DNA from: an uncultured Acetobacteraceae bacterium
Lineage (GTDB): Bacteria > Pseudomonadota > Alphaproteobacteria > Acetobacterales > Acetobacteraceae
Assembly (NCBI GenBank): GCA_946476985.1
Contig: CAMKWS010000003.1
Coordinates: 1 to 64,000 of the forward strand
DNA: 64,000 nucleotides
Reading direction: 5' to 3'
This document shows positions 27,126 to 36,652 of the stretch, piece after piece (position 1 is the first letter of the stretch; each line of letters begins with the position of its first letter). A model generated the notes under the pieces. It was not told the origin of the DNA. It did no database searches and was given only the letters and a program-made list of their open reading frames with translations. Made by a program: the position numbers and the translations under genes.

Positions 27126-28430
27126 CTAATATAAACGTCCCCCAACGGCAGGCTCTCCTGCATCCCAAACCAATGCACATCGAGTGATATCCTCTTTTAC
27201 GCCACGCACGCCTTCTGGGACTGCCACCACCCTGCCCTCAACCCATAAAGCAGGCAAAGATGGCAACACACAGGCCGCAACAGAACGCCCTACCCGTATA
27301 TGTCGAGCGTAATCTCCCAAAGCGGCAATTTTCGCATAGGAAGCGTCTTCGCCTAAATAACGCCACCGCCCATCCCAACGAACCCCATGATAAGCAGGCA
27401 CCGCTGGTGAGAACGCTCGAGACTCTCTATAGAGCCGCCAACCAGCCTGCTTACCATGCAACGGCACCAAACAAGTACGCCCTAACGAGCCCCCCGCTGC
27501 CTCAAAGAGAGCTTCTAAAGCGCTCCTTGTTGGAAGATATTCATGACCTCCCACCAGACGCACCAACCGCCCTAATAGCTCTATCCGTATTTTTTTAGGC
27601 AGATCAGAAACACGCTTAACGCCTCTTCTCTCCTCGCCTCCTAGTAGAAATGCCTCTCTTTCCACCTCACCGAAGAAACCAGGCAATAATTTCACCCATC
27701 CTTCCGGTTGCCATTCTACATATGAGGACATCAGCCAGGCGAGCTGCTCCTCCTCCACCATTTGGGATTGCACAGCCTGCTGGCGCAAAACACGCATCTC
27801 CCGCCTTTGAAAAGGCTCTAAATCCTGCCGTACACGCACACGTTGGAAGCGACGATTCTGATTTGAAGGATCCTCACACCAGTTCACCCCCGCCTCCAGC
27901 AATGTTGCTCGCAGCCGCTGAGGAGGAATTGTCAATAAAGGCCGCATAACCGTGATACGCCCTCGCACAATTTTACGAGCGATACCGCACAATCCACGCT
28001 GCCCACTACCTCTCTCATGACGCATCCAGAGTGTTTCATCTTGGTCAGCCTGATGGTGCCCTACCAACAGGATTGAGCCCCCAGCCTTTACACTCGCAGC
28101 CTCTAAAATATCAAAACGAGCAACCCTCGCTTGCTCTTGCAGCCCTCCCGCTGCAAGAGGCCCCAATGTAAGAAGGCGAGACGCAATACCTAAATCTGCC
28201 AGACGCTGGCACGTTACCTGAGCCTCTTCCGCAGATTCTGCCCTCAAGGCATGATCTACTACCAAAGCAATAACATGCTGCCGCCATTGCCGTGCGAGAA
28301 AGGCCAATGCCATGGAATCAGCCCCCCCCGAAACCGCTATTAGAATAGGCTGAGTGGCACAATCTGGCCCAAGTGGTCCGAGCCCTTCCATAAGGGCGAC
28401 AAACTCAGACCTTGTTACTGCAGAAGCCAC
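27126..28430 (-). CDS. tilS: tRNA(Ile)-lysidine synthase
   Basis: A 434-residue PP-loop ATPase that adds lysine to C34 of tRNA-Ile(CAU), so that it reads AUA. The PP-loop ILIAVSGGADSMALAF is at about 30-45, VVDHALRAES follows, and LVGHHQADQDETLWMR carries the conserved His/Asp. The C-terminal half is a less conserved tRNA-binding part. It sits 17 bp after cpoB and upstream of ftsH, an order that is common next to tol-pal in Alphaproteobacteria. Confidence 0.95.
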   Translation of the reverse strand: MASAVTRSEFVALMEGLGPLGPDCATQPILIAVSGGADSMALAFLARQWRQHVIALVVDHALRAESAEEAQVTCQRLADLGIASRLLTLGPLAAGGLQEQARVARFDILEAASVKAGGSILLVGHHQADQDETLWMRHERGSGQRGLCGIARKIVRGRITVMRPLLTIPPQRLRATLLEAGVNWCEDPSNQNRRFQRVRVRQDLEPFQRREMRVLRQQAVQSQMVEEEQLAWLMSSYVEWQPEGWVKLLPGFFGEVEREAFLLGGEERRGVKRVSDLPKKIRIELLGRLVRLVGGHEYLPTRSALEALFEAAGGSLGRTCLVPLHGKQAGWRLYRESRAFSPAVPAYHGVRWDGRWRYLGEDASYAKIAALGDYARHIRVGRSVAACVLPSLPALWVEGRVVAVPEGVRGVKEDITRCALVWDAGEPAVGGRLY

Positions 28431-28447
28431 CTCTATATCCGCGCTTC

Positions 28448-29377
28448 TTATCGGCAGGACGCCCGCTCACGAAAGATCTTCTCAGATGCTTTCACCCGAG
28501 ATGAAGCTTTAGGAAATTCCTTCGTTAAACGCTGCAATGCCTCACAAGCTGCAGATTTATTCCCGAGAGCCAACATTGAGGCTGACACACCCAAAAGAGC
28601 TTCCGGCGCACGTGAAGATTCCGGATTACGGCTATAAACATCATAATAAGTTAACGCCGCATTCTTATACGCCTTCTGCCCCGCTAATGCCTGAGCTAGC
28701 AAAAACTGGGCTTCTATTTTGCTCCACGTGCCCTGCGCTATTTTAAGAGCCTTGTGGGCATATATATCTGCTTCTTTATAGCGTTGATTTTTCAACGCAT
28801 TACGCCCTGCCTGTAAGGCTTCCTCTTGCTCATGCGTTGACGTAGATCGCGCTTTAGCGGGGGCAGATGGTACAGGTTTTGTTTCAGCCTTTGCCGCACT
28901 CGCCGCTGCCGCCTGGCGTGCGTTATTCTCCATCGTGAACTGCAAATCCGCCAGCTGCTTATTCATCGCCGCCATATTTTGCTGCATTTGGTTATTTAAC
29001 AGATCAATCTGCCCATGCATCTCGCGCACTTGGCCTTCAAGCTCATTCACACGCAGCAACAACCGCGCTACCAGCCCCTTATCTGCTCCACTTTGCCCCG
29101 CCACAGCGGCAGAAGCCGGAGGAGCTAAAGATACAGCACCAGATGATGACGTATCATCCCCCTCATCCACAGCGTCTGTATCACTTCCCAAATCGGAAGA
29201 ACGTAAATGCTTTTGAGCTAATGCTTGATGGCGCTGCATAATCTCTTCACGGGTAAACCCATCATCAGCACCTGCTACATGAGACCATAACAAACCAACA
29301 GGAAGCACCACACTGCCAAATATCGCTCCCATATGCAGAGATCTAAAGAGACACGAAAATTTAGCAGAACAAAGCAT
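28448..29377 (-). CDS. cpoB: Tol-Pal system protein CpoB/YbgF
   Basis: A periplasmic coordinator of the Tol-Pal system and peptidoglycan synthesis at division. The ATG at 29377 (AGGGG upstream) gives 309 residues with a signal peptide ending near VAGA; starts up to 29464 add a non-signal-like N-terminus. Then come a low-complexity Ser/Asp/Ala segment, a coiled coil (LLLRVNELEGQVREMHGQ and DLLNNQMQQNMAAMNKQLA), an Ala-rich linker, and three TPR-like units in the C-terminal 130 residues (EADIYAHKALKIAQ, NAALTYYDVYSRNPESSRAP). This is the normal YbgF layout. It follows pal by 135 bp. Confidence 0.9.
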   Translation of the reverse strand: MLCSAKFSCLFRSLHMGAIFGSVVLPVGLLWSHVAGADDGFTREEIMQRHQALAQKHLRSSDLGSDTDAVDEGDDTSSSGAVSLAPPASAAVAGQSGADKGLVARLLLRVNELEGQVREMHGQIDLLNNQMQQNMAAMNKQLADLQFTMENNARQAAAASAAKAETKPVPSAPAKARSTSTHEQEEALQAGRNALKNQRYKEADIYAHKALKIAQGTWSKIEAQFLLAQALAGQKAYKNAALTYYDVYSRNPESSRAPEALLGVSASMLALGNKSAACEALQRLTKEFPKASSRVKASEKIFRERASCR

Positions 29378-29512
29378 GACCTCACCCCTAATCGGATAAG
29401 CTAACAAAACAACAGAAAGCCGAGCTGAGAACCTCCCCAGCCCGACCTTCCTAAACAAAGGCAATTATATCAGCCTTCACAATATCCCCTCGCCATAAGG
29501 GGCTATGCGCTT

Positions 29513-29980
29513 TTAGCGAATAGATGTAATGGCATTACGGTTCTGTGCCCAAGCCTCTGGTGTATCTCCATCCGCTGTTGGACGATCTTTCCCGTAAGAA
29601 ATCGTTTGGATTCGCTGCGCTGAGACACCTTTGGCCTCTAAATATTCACGCACAGCATTTGCACGACGCTGCCCCAGAGCAATGTTATATTCCTCTGTGC
29701 CACGATCATCACAATTCCCAGCAATCAGCACATTTACCTTTGGGTAACGTGCCAACCAAGTGGCCTGTTGGTCCAACGTAGCACGGCTGCTGACGCTCAA
29801 CTCATTTTTATCCAGCTCAAAGAATACACGATCCCCAGCAGAGGCAATCAAATCATTCTGACTACCGGGCACCAACTTCGCCACAGGCTGCAAATTCTGT
29901 ATCTCATCAGTATTCTGCGCACCACTACATGCCGCAAGAGCACAGACCATCCCTAGAGCACCCAAAACTTTTAGCTTCAT
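29513..29980 (-). CDS. pal: Peptidoglycan-associated lipoprotein Pal
   Basis: A 155-residue outer-membrane lipoprotein. The signal peptide ends in the lipobox LAAC (Cys18 of the ATG form), then a short tether and an OmpA-like domain that binds peptidoglycan: NVLIAGNCDDRGTEEYNIALG, QRRANAVREYL, and ISYGKDRPTADG. It interacts with TolB and TolA to hold the outer membrane to the wall during constriction. The ATG at 29980 has AGGTGG five bases away; a GTG three codons earlier is less likely. tolB ends 148 bp upstream. Confidence 0.97.
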   Translation of the reverse strand: MKLKVLGALGMVCALAACSGAQNTDEIQNLQPVAKLVPGSQNDLIASAGDRVFFELDKNELSVSSRATLDQQATWLARYPKVNVLIAGNCDDRGTEEYNIALGQRRANAVREYLEAKGVSAQRIQTISYGKDRPTADGDTPEAWAQNRNAITSIR

Positions 29981-30127
29981 AAAAACCACCTATCCCCACC
30001 AAACCCTCACGGGCAATTTATCTCTATATCCCTGCTCTACCAGGATGTTAGCATCTAACTGTGGCGAAACGGTATCATGCTAAAGTCCAGCTGTCTCGGT
30101 GAAAATAATATCCACCAGGATATATTT

Positions 30128-31489
30128 TTAACGTCGCAACGGCGACCATGCTGGGTCTGACGCGCCTGTCGCTGTAGGGATAAGATGCTCATTAAAGCCT
30201 GCAACATCTATCACCTCAATAGAGGACGTAAAACCAACCCCACCAGAACTCGCCGCATTCTGGCGACAAAATGCTAGAGCACGCCCATTTGGAGAAAAAC
30301 TCGGGCTCTCTACCGTAAAGCCCTGAGTTAAAGTCCGCTCCCCCATACCATCTGGTGCCATAAGACCAAGAGAAAAACCTTCCTGTCCTAACCGGGTAAA
30401 TGCAATCTCATCCCCCCGAGGTGACCACACGGGGGAACCGTAATGCCCCGCACCATACGAAATCCGCTTCGCATCCCCCCCAGAAACAGGCATAATATAA
30501 AGCTGCGGGGAGCCATCTCTATCCGAATTAAAGACAATATTCTGCCCATCAGGGCTAAAGCATGGGCTCGTATCAATCACACCCGGTAAAGAGGTCACAC
30601 GACGGCGGCGTTGCGTATCGAGATCAATAATATACAGATTTGATCCCCCATCCCTCGTTGTGACGGAGAGAATAATCTGCTGCCCATCTGGAGAAAAACG
30701 TGGAGCAAAAGAGATGCCCTCAAACGCTCCTAAAATACTTTGTTGCCCCGTTTTGAGGTCATACACATACACGCGGGGGCGATTATTCGCATAAGACAAG
30801 AAAGCAATACGCTCTCCTGAAGGGCTAAAACGTGGCTCTAATGTCAACCAAGAACCACTTGTAAGCATATGAACATTTGCGCCATCTTGGTCCATGATAG
30901 CAAGACGGGTCTGTTGCAGCCGCCGTGGACCAGAACGTGCAATATACGCAATACGCGTATCAAAATACCCTTCTTCACCCAATAAGCGTTTATAAAGCTC
31001 ATCAGCAATAATATGCGCAACGCGGCGCCAGTTCATCTGAGAAGCTGTGTAGGCGCGCCCTTCAAGCTGCTGCTCAGCAATCACATCCCACAAACGCACC
31101 TCTACCCGGACACTCTCCCCTTCAGAGACCGTAGCAGATACCGAAACATGTGCCCCTCTCTGCCTCAAGCTTTGGAAGTCCGGCTCCGCATTAGGCGAAA
31201 GCTCTCCTCCCATAACCTGGAAAAGGCCTGTACTAGAGAGGTCCGCAATAATTACATTCGAGATCTGACTCCCAAGGCCGCCCCCAAAATCTGGCACAAT
31301 AATCGGGATCGAAGCCTGCCGCGCATGTGCGACGGTAATCTCCGGCGGCGCATCTTCTGCACGAGCAGAACTCACCGTCTCTCCCAACGGGCTTACGAGT
31401 ACACTCCCCGCAGCAACACCACCTAATAAAGCACGGCGAGAGAGGTGCTTCTGTAAGAGCTCAGACTCAACATCAGAGAAAAACGACAC
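30128..31489 (-). CDS. tolB: Tol-Pal translocation protein TolB
   Basis: A periplasmic six-bladed beta-propeller that links Pal to the TolQRA motor. The first about 170 residues form the N-terminal domain; the rest contains repeated propeller motifs such as PRFSPDGQQI, PCFSPDGQNIVFNSDRDG and SPVWSPRGDEIAFTR. The GTG at 31489 with GAGG six bases upstream fits better than a TTG at 31501. The signal peptide has a twin-arginine look (HLSRRALLGGVAAG, cleavage near ARA-ED), so export may use the Tat route rather than Sec. Length (453) is normal. It is 30 bp from tolA. Confidence 0.95.
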   Translation of the reverse strand: MSFFSDVESELLQKHLSRRALLGGVAAGSVLVSPLGETVSSARAEDAPPEITVAHARQASIPIIVPDFGGGLGSQISNVIIADLSSTGLFQVMGGELSPNAEPDFQSLRQRGAHVSVSATVSEGESVRVEVRLWDVIAEQQLEGRAYTASQMNWRRVAHIIADELYKRLLGEEGYFDTRIAYIARSGPRRLQQTRLAIMDQDGANVHMLTSGSWLTLEPRFSPSGERIAFLSYANNRPRVYVYDLKTGQQSILGAFEGISFAPRFSPDGQQIILSVTTRDGGSNLYIIDLDTQRRRRVTSLPGVIDTSPCFSPDGQNIVFNSDRDGSPQLYIMPVSGGDAKRISYGAGHYGSPVWSPRGDEIAFTRLGQEGFSLGLMAPDGMGERTLTQGFTVESPSFSPNGRALAFCRQNAASSGGVGFTSSIEVIDVAGFNEHLIPTATGASDPAWSPLRR

Positions 31490-31519
31490 AGTACACCTCA
31501 AAAGAAATTCAGCCCCAAC

Positions 31520-32539
31520 TTAAGGCCTAAACAAAAAATGGAACTCGCGCACCTGCCCTAAAAGGCGCTTCGGCACTGGAAGGTGAGCACAAACAGGACT
31601 TAACACAGCATCACGAGCACGTTCAGCCTGCACACGATAAGCTGGATCTGCTGCCATACGCGCTTTAGTCTCTGGCAAGAATGAAACCATACGTGCCTCG
31701 CCATTCGCATCCACCGTTACAGATAACCGTGCAAAAAAGCTTCTGTAATTCCGCGCAAGGGTATCTTCCTGGTAGCAACGCTGCACAGAAGAACCAATGG
31801 CACTTTGCTCCCAACTGGTTAATGCAACAGCGTCTTCTTCCGCATGGCTAGCCACATGGGGGGCTCCTCCCTGTGCAGAATTAGGGCGTACTTTTGGCGG
31901 TTCTTCCTGTTTCTGCTGAGAACGAAAGCTATCTAGCGTTGCCAGAAGTGACTGGCTATTCGCTTGCATCTTCTTGGCCTCATGAGGCTGCTCTGTCCGT
32001 GACGCTATCGGTTTCTTAGGCAATTTAGGGACATCACGTGCGGGAGCTCTTACCTGCGCTTTCTGCTCTGCTGGGGCTTGTTTACGCTCTGCTGCTTCAC
32101 TCACCTCACCTCGCTCTTTTACCGTAGCGTGCTGCTGCAAAGGCGCCTCCACAGCCGTATCAGACGCCTTAGGCAGCGCCTGTGCAGGCGGCGGAGGTGG
32201 AGGGGATGGCGGCGGCGTAACGGGCTGCAACTTAGGCGTATCATGCACAGGGGAAGCTTTTAGGGGTGTAGCAGCTAAATGAGCAGCCGCCTCCGCTGGT
32301 CTCTCCACAGGAGGAGCGTTTTGAGGAGACCCTGTATCTTCGTACAGCATGGAGATTGTCTGCTCAGGCTCAGGTTCAGGCAAATTTGGAGCTCGATTCC
32401 ACAGCAAATAAGCGAACATCCCCCCATGTATCAGCAGTGAAAAAATCACACCGCTGACAACAAGCCCCCCTTGCCCACGTGGGCGGCGGTGAAAGTGCGA
32501 CAGCTCATGACTCTGCGATGAAGGAGACGAGAGCGACAA
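31520..32539 (-). CDS. tolA: TolA-like energy-transducing protein
   Basis: A 339-residue inner-membrane protein of the TolA/TonB type. One membrane helix (about 27-47, VVSGVIFSLLIHGGMFAYLL) follows a basic N-terminus; a Pro/Glu/Ala/Gln/Lys-rich periplasmic arm including an 8-proline block spans about 50-230; the C-terminal 90 residues form a small globular domain with QRCYQEDTLARNYRSFFARL and VTVDANGEA. The arm is proline-rich, unlike the helical arm of E. coli TolA, as is usual in this group. Position between tolR and tolB makes TolA the best call. It links the proton-driven TolQR motor to Pal and TolB. Confidence 0.9.
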   Translation of the reverse strand: MSLSSPSSQSHELSHFHRRPRGQGGLVVSGVIFSLLIHGGMFAYLLWNRAPNLPEPEPEQTISMLYEDTGSPQNAPPVERPAEAAAHLAATPLKASPVHDTPKLQPVTPPPSPPPPPPAQALPKASDTAVEAPLQQHATVKERGEVSEAAERKQAPAEQKAQVRAPARDVPKLPKKPIASRTEQPHEAKKMQANSQSLLATLDSFRSQQKQEEPPKVRPNSAQGGAPHVASHAEEDAVALTSWEQSAIGSSVQRCYQEDTLARNYRSFFARLSVTVDANGEARMVSFLPETKARMAADPAYRVQAERARDAVLSPVCAHLPVPKRLLGQVREFHFLFRP

Positions 32540-32549
32540 AACTTACTCC

Positions 32550-32978
32550 TTACCGGCTGCCCTGCGGCTGCTGAGCAAGCAGCGCAACATGTGTAAAGCC
32601 ACCTTCTGTAATCACACCCATCGTGCTCATCACCTTCCCATAATCAATATGGGCATCAGCACGTACAAAAACACGACGGCCAGAATCGTTACTCGCCACC
32701 TGTTTTAAGCGTGACACAAGGTCAGTTTCATTCACGGCCTCATCGCCCAAATATAAACTGCCATCACTCTTCAAAGAAACCGTAATTGGCTTGTTATCAG
32801 AATTTACAGGGCTCGCACTCGTTTGCGGCAGGTCAACATTCACACCACTCGTAAGCATTGGGGCTGTCACCATAAAAATGATCAACAACACCAGCATTAC
32901 GTCAACTAAAGGTGTGACGTTGATTGCAGCCTCCGGACGGCGGCGGCGAGCACGCCTCTCGCGTGAGGAAAAAGCCAT
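32550..32978 (-). CDS. tolR: TolR (ExbD/TolR family)
   Basis: A 142-residue proton-channel subunit. After a strongly basic N-terminus (residues 5-14), NVTPLVDVMLVLLIIFMVTA (21-40) is the single membrane helix with the conserved Asp27 needed for proton use. The rest is the periplasmic domain. It pairs with TolQ, 5 bp upstream, and drives TolA. Length is typical. Confidence 0.97.
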   Translation of the reverse strand: MAFSSRERRARRRRPEAAINVTPLVDVMLVLLIIFMVTAPMLTSGVNVDLPQTSASPVNSDNKPITVSLKSDGSLYLGDEAVNETDLVSRLKQVASNDSGRRVFVRADAHIDYGKVMSTMGVITEGGFTHVALLAQQPQGSR

Positions 32979-32983
32979 AATAC

Positions 32984-33715
32984 TTAGCCCTTCTCGCTGC
33001 CACGCTCTTCTGACTGGCGTGAAAGAATTGCAGCAAACTCCGTACCGAACCCTTCCATCCGTTCAGAGAAATTGTCTACACCACGACTAATCAAATTGTA
33101 GGCAAAATAAGCAGGAATAGCTGTTAGCAAACCAATCGCCGTTGCAAACAACGCTTCAGAAATCCCCGGCGCAACAACAGAGAGGTTAGTATTATGCATA
33201 GACGCAATAGATGAGAAGGCATGCATAATACCCCACACCGTACCAAATAGCCCAACAAATGGAGCCACAGGGCCAACAGTTGCCAACAACACGAGATAAC
33301 GGCTTAAACGATCCGTCTCACGTGTGATAGTTAGCCCAATCGCACGATCAATTCGCTCCTGCGTACCACCGCGGATGACATCAATCCCCACAATGCGGGT
33401 AGAGCGGCGCCACTCTCCCATAGCTGCCCCAAATACAGCAGCCATTGGGTGAACAGGACGTGCGCCTTCACTATCGTAAAGATCATCCAAAGACCCACCA
33501 GACCAAAAGCGATCCTCAAAGGAGCTGGCTTCACGGTTTACCCGGCGCAGAAGAAAAATCTTCTCCAAAATAATCGCCCAAACAAACACACTGCACAAAA
33601 CCAGCCCAACCATGACGACTTGGACGACAATAGAAGCATTTAGGAATAAATGGAGAGGAGACAGCCCCCCTGCCCCAGCCGCACCCAGAGCACTCGAATT
33701 CACTAACTGGTCCAC
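32984..33715 (-). CDS. tolQ: TolQ (MotA/TolQ/ExbB proton channel)
   Basis: Membrane proton channel of the Tol-Pal motor. From the GTG at 33715, which has GGGGAG six bases upstream, the protein has 243 residues, the normal size. Earlier in-frame starts (ATG 33754, TTG 33778) lack a ribosome binding site and add residues not seen in the family. Three membrane helices are present: about 18-40, and two near 130-155 and 165-195 of the GTG form. TVGPVAPFVGLFGTVWGIMHAF and GISEALFATAIGLLTAIPAYFAYN are the family signature blocks. It is 5 bp before tolR. Confidence 0.95.
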   Translation of the reverse strand: MDQLVNSSALGAAGAGGLSPLHLFLNASIVVQVVMVGLVLCSVFVWAIILEKIFLLRRVNREASSFEDRFWSGGSLDDLYDSEGARPVHPMAAVFGAAMGEWRRSTRIVGIDVIRGGTQERIDRAIGLTITRETDRLSRYLVLLATVGPVAPFVGLFGTVWGIMHAFSSIASMHNTNLSVVAPGISEALFATAIGLLTAIPAYFAYNLISRGVDNFSERMEGFGTEFAAILSRQSEERGSEKG

Positions 33716-33949
33716 TCTATTCTCCCCACACTCTCGCCTCTCGGCCAAAATCATTCTGAGACTTGCCCTATCTGACAAAAGGGCGATCTGCCTCCAATGG
33801 CATAGCTATAAGAAACAAGAAAGCTACTTTCTATGTTAATCTTTTGCCAGCCCTTTTCCCAAAACGACTCTTACAGCCCGGTACTTACGCTCGTCCTCTT
33901 TGCAGCATCATATATCACAACACTGCATCCAGCAGCAGAATGCCCTGCA

Positions 33950-34372
33950 TTACGAGATAATCTCTAACCCTGAGAGCTTCTCTAAATATGCACCGGGCAC
34001 ACGCAACGGCACCATATCTGTCAGCTTTAAACATGCCAACTCGACATCAATGGTGACAGATTTACGTCCCTCACAGGATAAATTTCTTATCACCTGCTGC
34101 AACTTCAAACGCGCACCCACAGCTTCCACCAAATGGGTTTGCACCTCGAGCAATTCATCAAGCCTCAAAGGACTATGATACCGAATAGACAGCTGACGAA
34201 CGACAAAACCGATATCATCCTGAGCCGCCATTTCCCCAACAGCCAACCCCAAAGAACGCAATGCTTCTGCTCGGGCACGTTCTGCAAAGCCTAAATAGCG
34301 GGCGTGATAAACAATGCCGCCGGCATCTGTATCTTCATAATATACGCGGAATTGGCACGAATGAGCCGCCAT
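33950..34372 (-). CDS. ybgC: Tol-Pal-associated acyl-CoA thioesterase YbgC
   Basis: A 140-residue hotdog-fold thioesterase. RVYYEDTDAGGIVYHARYL (9-27) carries the catalytic Asp of the 4-hydroxybenzoyl-CoA thioesterase group, and the rest matches YbgC. In other bacteria the protein is encoded at the head of the tol-pal operon and may act on acyl-CoA or acyl-ACP for membrane lipid turnover. Here it is 234 bp before tolQ and 19 bp after ruvB on the same strand. Confidence 0.95.
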   Translation of the reverse strand: MAAHSCQFRVYYEDTDAGGIVYHARYLGFAERARAEALRSLGLAVGEMAAQDDIGFVVRQLSIRYHSPLRLDELLEVQTHLVEAVGARLKLQQVIRNLSCEGRKSVTIDVELACLKLTDMVPLRVPGAYLEKLSGLEIIS

Positions 34373-34391
34373 ATACCCTCACAGACTGAAA

Positions 34392-35441
34392 TTACAAGAA
34401 ACGTGGTTCATTCCCACTTGATGGCGGAGTTAGCCCTAAATAGCGCCACCCCGGCTCACCCAACATTCGCCCACGTGAGGTCCGCAATATTAAACCCTCC
34501 TGTATCAAATACGGCTCTACAACATCTTCTAAAGTGTCCCTCGCCTCCGCTAAAGCTGCGGCAAGGGTCTCAACCCCTACTGGGCCACCACGGTGATGTT
34601 CTGCAATACGCCGTAGATACCGCCGATCCATCGCATCCAACCCATGCCGATCCACTTCCAAGCGAGATAAAGCGGCGTCAGCCAGTGTGCGATCAATCAC
34701 ATCTTTTTTCGCTACAAGCGCAAAATCACGGACACGGCGTAACAAACGCCCAGCGATACGTGGTGTCCCACGGGAGCGACGGGCAATCTCTTCAGCCCCT
34801 TCGTCTGTGAGATTCATAGCAAGCTTCTTTGCTCCACGACTCACAATTTGTCGCAATTCATCTGGCGTATAGAAGACCAAACGAAGGGGAATTCCAAAGC
34901 GATCCCTCAAAGGCGTTGCCAACAAACCCGAACGTGTTGTCGCTGCAACAAGTGTAAAAGGTGCAAGATCAATCCTTACAGAGCGGGCTGCTGGTCCTTC
35001 CCCAATGACAAGGTCGAGCTGGAAGTCCTCCATAGCGGGATACAGCACTTCCTCAATGGCCGGTTGAAGACGATGAATTTCATCAATAAACAGCACATCA
35101 CGTGGCTGGAGGTTAGTTAAAATGGCCGCTAAATCCCCCGCACGCTGGATCACCGGCCCTGATGTTGCCCGAAAACCAACCCCTAATTCTTTGGCAACAA
35201 TTTGCGCTAATGTCGTCTTTCCCAAACCAGGTGGGCCATGAAGCAATACATGATCTAACGCATCGCTTCGTTTCCGTGCTGCTTCGATAAAGATGGAAAG
35301 ATTCTCACGGCTTGCCTTTTGCCCCGTAAAATCTGCCAAGGATTGCGGACGCAGGCCAACATCTGCCATATCCTCTGGCTGCCGTGCAGCGTCTGTCTCA
35401 GGCGCACGCCCCACAGATGGATCCGGCATAAACTGGTTCAT
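34392..35441 (-). CDS. ruvB: Holliday junction branch migration ATPase RuvB
   Basis: A 349-residue AAA ATPase that moves Holliday junctions together with Ruv[13 protein letters not shown] is the N-terminal signature, [18 protein letters not shown] the Walker [17 protein letters not shown] the Walker [21 protein letters not shown] the sensor 1/arginine-finger region, and the C-terminal winged-helix region follows with [15 protein letters not shown] and [17 protein letters not shown]. It follows ruvA by 78 bp. Confidence 0.98.
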   Translation of the reverse strand: MNQFMPDPSVGRAPETDAARQPEDMADVGLRPQSLADFTGQKASRENLSIFIEAARKRSDALDHVLLHGPPGLGKTTLAQIVAKELGVGFRATSGPVIQRAGDLAAILTNLQPRDVLFIDEIHRLQPAIEEVLYPAMEDFQLDLVIGEGPAARSVRIDLAPFTLVAATTRSGLLATPLRDRFGIPLRLVFYTPDELRQIVSRGAKKLAMNLTDEGAEEIARRSRGTPRIAGRLLRRVRDFALVAKKDVIDRTLADAALSRLEVDRHGLDAMDRRYLRRIAEHHRGGPVGVETLAAALAEARDTLEDVVEPYLIQEGLILRTSRGRMLGEPGWRYLGLTPPSSGNEPRFL

Positions 35442-35519
35442 CTGCCCCGCCCTTTTTTCATTACATCCCCCACCGCTTTATCCATCTTTATACCCATCAC
35501 GCTCTCAAGCATGCATACC

Positions 35520-36149
35520 TCAACGGGCCAGTTCCTGCAGTGCAAGACGGATAACATAATCTAGCTCAGCATTCTCTGCCTCACCAATGATACGGCGAAC
35601 AACTGGCCAACTTTCAGCCCTACGAAACCCTAGCCCCTCTAAGGCGAGTAAAGCATCGGCTTCAACACCTTCATTCTGCGCTGGGGCAGCCACTATCGCA
35701 TCCGTACCTACCACCCCCATAGAGGCTCCCCCACCAGGGACCGGCATTTTCGCCACTTTTGCTTTTAATTCCGTCAATAACCGTGTCGCCAAACGTGGCC
35801 CCACACCTGCGGCTTGCGTAAAAGGCAGCTTATCGCCCGCCTGCACAGCCTGCCACAGTAACGTAGGACGACTAACAGAAAGAATAGCAAGAGCCACACG
35901 CGCCCCGACACCTTGTACGGTCGTTAACAAACGAAACCACTCCTGCTCCTCAACATCGGCAAAGCCAAAGAGCTGAATGGCATCCTCCCGCACAATCGTC
36001 TCGATAAACACTCGAGCAACCTCTGGCGGACGCGATAAAAGACCTAAGGTATGAGCAGAAGCTGAGACGACATAACCAACGCCATTCACATCGACCAGGC
36101 AGCGGTCACCCTCAATATGAGAGACAAGGCCTGTCAACATCCCTATCAT
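35520..36149 (-). CDS. ruvA: Holliday junction DNA-binding protein RuvA
   Basis: A 209-residue RuvA. The N-terminal OB fold ([22 protein letters not shown]) is followed by the tandem helix-hairpin-helix region (LLTTVQGVGARVALAIL and AAGVGPRLATRLLTELK), a flexible linker rich in Ala and Gly, and a C-terminal domain III that contacts RuvB (ALLALEGLGFRRAESWPVV). It overlaps ruvC by 4 bp (ATGA). Confidence 0.97.
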   Translation of the reverse strand: MIGMLTGLVSHIEGDRCLVDVNGVGYVVSASAHTLGLLSRPPEVARVFIETIVREDAIQLFGFADVEEQEWFRLLTTVQGVGARVALAILSVSRPTLLWQAVQAGDKLPFTQAAGVGPRLATRLLTELKAKVAKMPVPGGGASMGVVGTDAIVAAPAQNEGVEADALLALEGLGFRRAESWPVVRRIIGEAENAELDYVIRLALQELAR

Positions 36150-36652
36150 GCCATACGTACTCCCAGAGCCACTTGCTGTGCACTACCACGATGATGTGCG
36201 TGGCAGATTGCCACAGCCAAAGCATCCGAGGCATCCGCCTTTTTCACCTCCGCTCCCGGCAAGAGGCGCTGTACCATCATAGTTACTTGTTCTTTTGTAG
36301 CTGCGCCTGTGCCAACCACAGCGCGTTTTACACTCTTTGCACCATATTCATGCACGCTAAGCCCTGCCAAAGCAGGTACTAACAGCGCAACACCACGTGC
36401 ATAACCAAGCTTCAATGTAGAGGAACCATTACGGTTTACGTATGTTTCCTCTACAGCGGCCTCCATAGGGCGGTAATGCTCGATGAGACGCTTCAACCCC
36501 TCATGCAAATCACATAACCGGCGCGGGACATCATCCCCACTATGCGTTGCCAGCACACCATTCGCCACATGCCGCAAGCGATTGCCTTCTACATCAACAA
36601 TCCCCCAGCCCATAAAACGTAGGCCGGGGTCAATGCCGAGAAGACGTATCAA
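36146..36652 (-). CDS. ruvC: Crossover junction endodeoxyribonuclease RuvC
   Basis: A 168-residue resolvase that cuts Holliday junctions. The four acidic catalytic residues can be placed: Asp8 ([13 protein letters not shown]), Glu69 region ([18 protein letters not shown]), and the two C-terminal aspartates in [16 protein letters not shown]. Length is normal. Its start overlaps the yebC stop by 4 bp and its stop overlaps ruvA by 4 bp, so yebC, ruvC and ruvA are probably translationally coupled. Confidence 0.97.
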   Translation of the reverse strand: MIRLLGIDPGLRFMGWGIVDVEGNRLRHVANGVLATHSGDDVPRRLCDLHEGLKRLIEHYRPMEAAVEETYVNRNGSSTLKLGYARGVALLVPALAGLSVHEYGAKSVKRAVVGTGAATKEQVTMMVQRLLPGAEVKKADASDALAVAICHAHHRGSAQQVALGVRMA

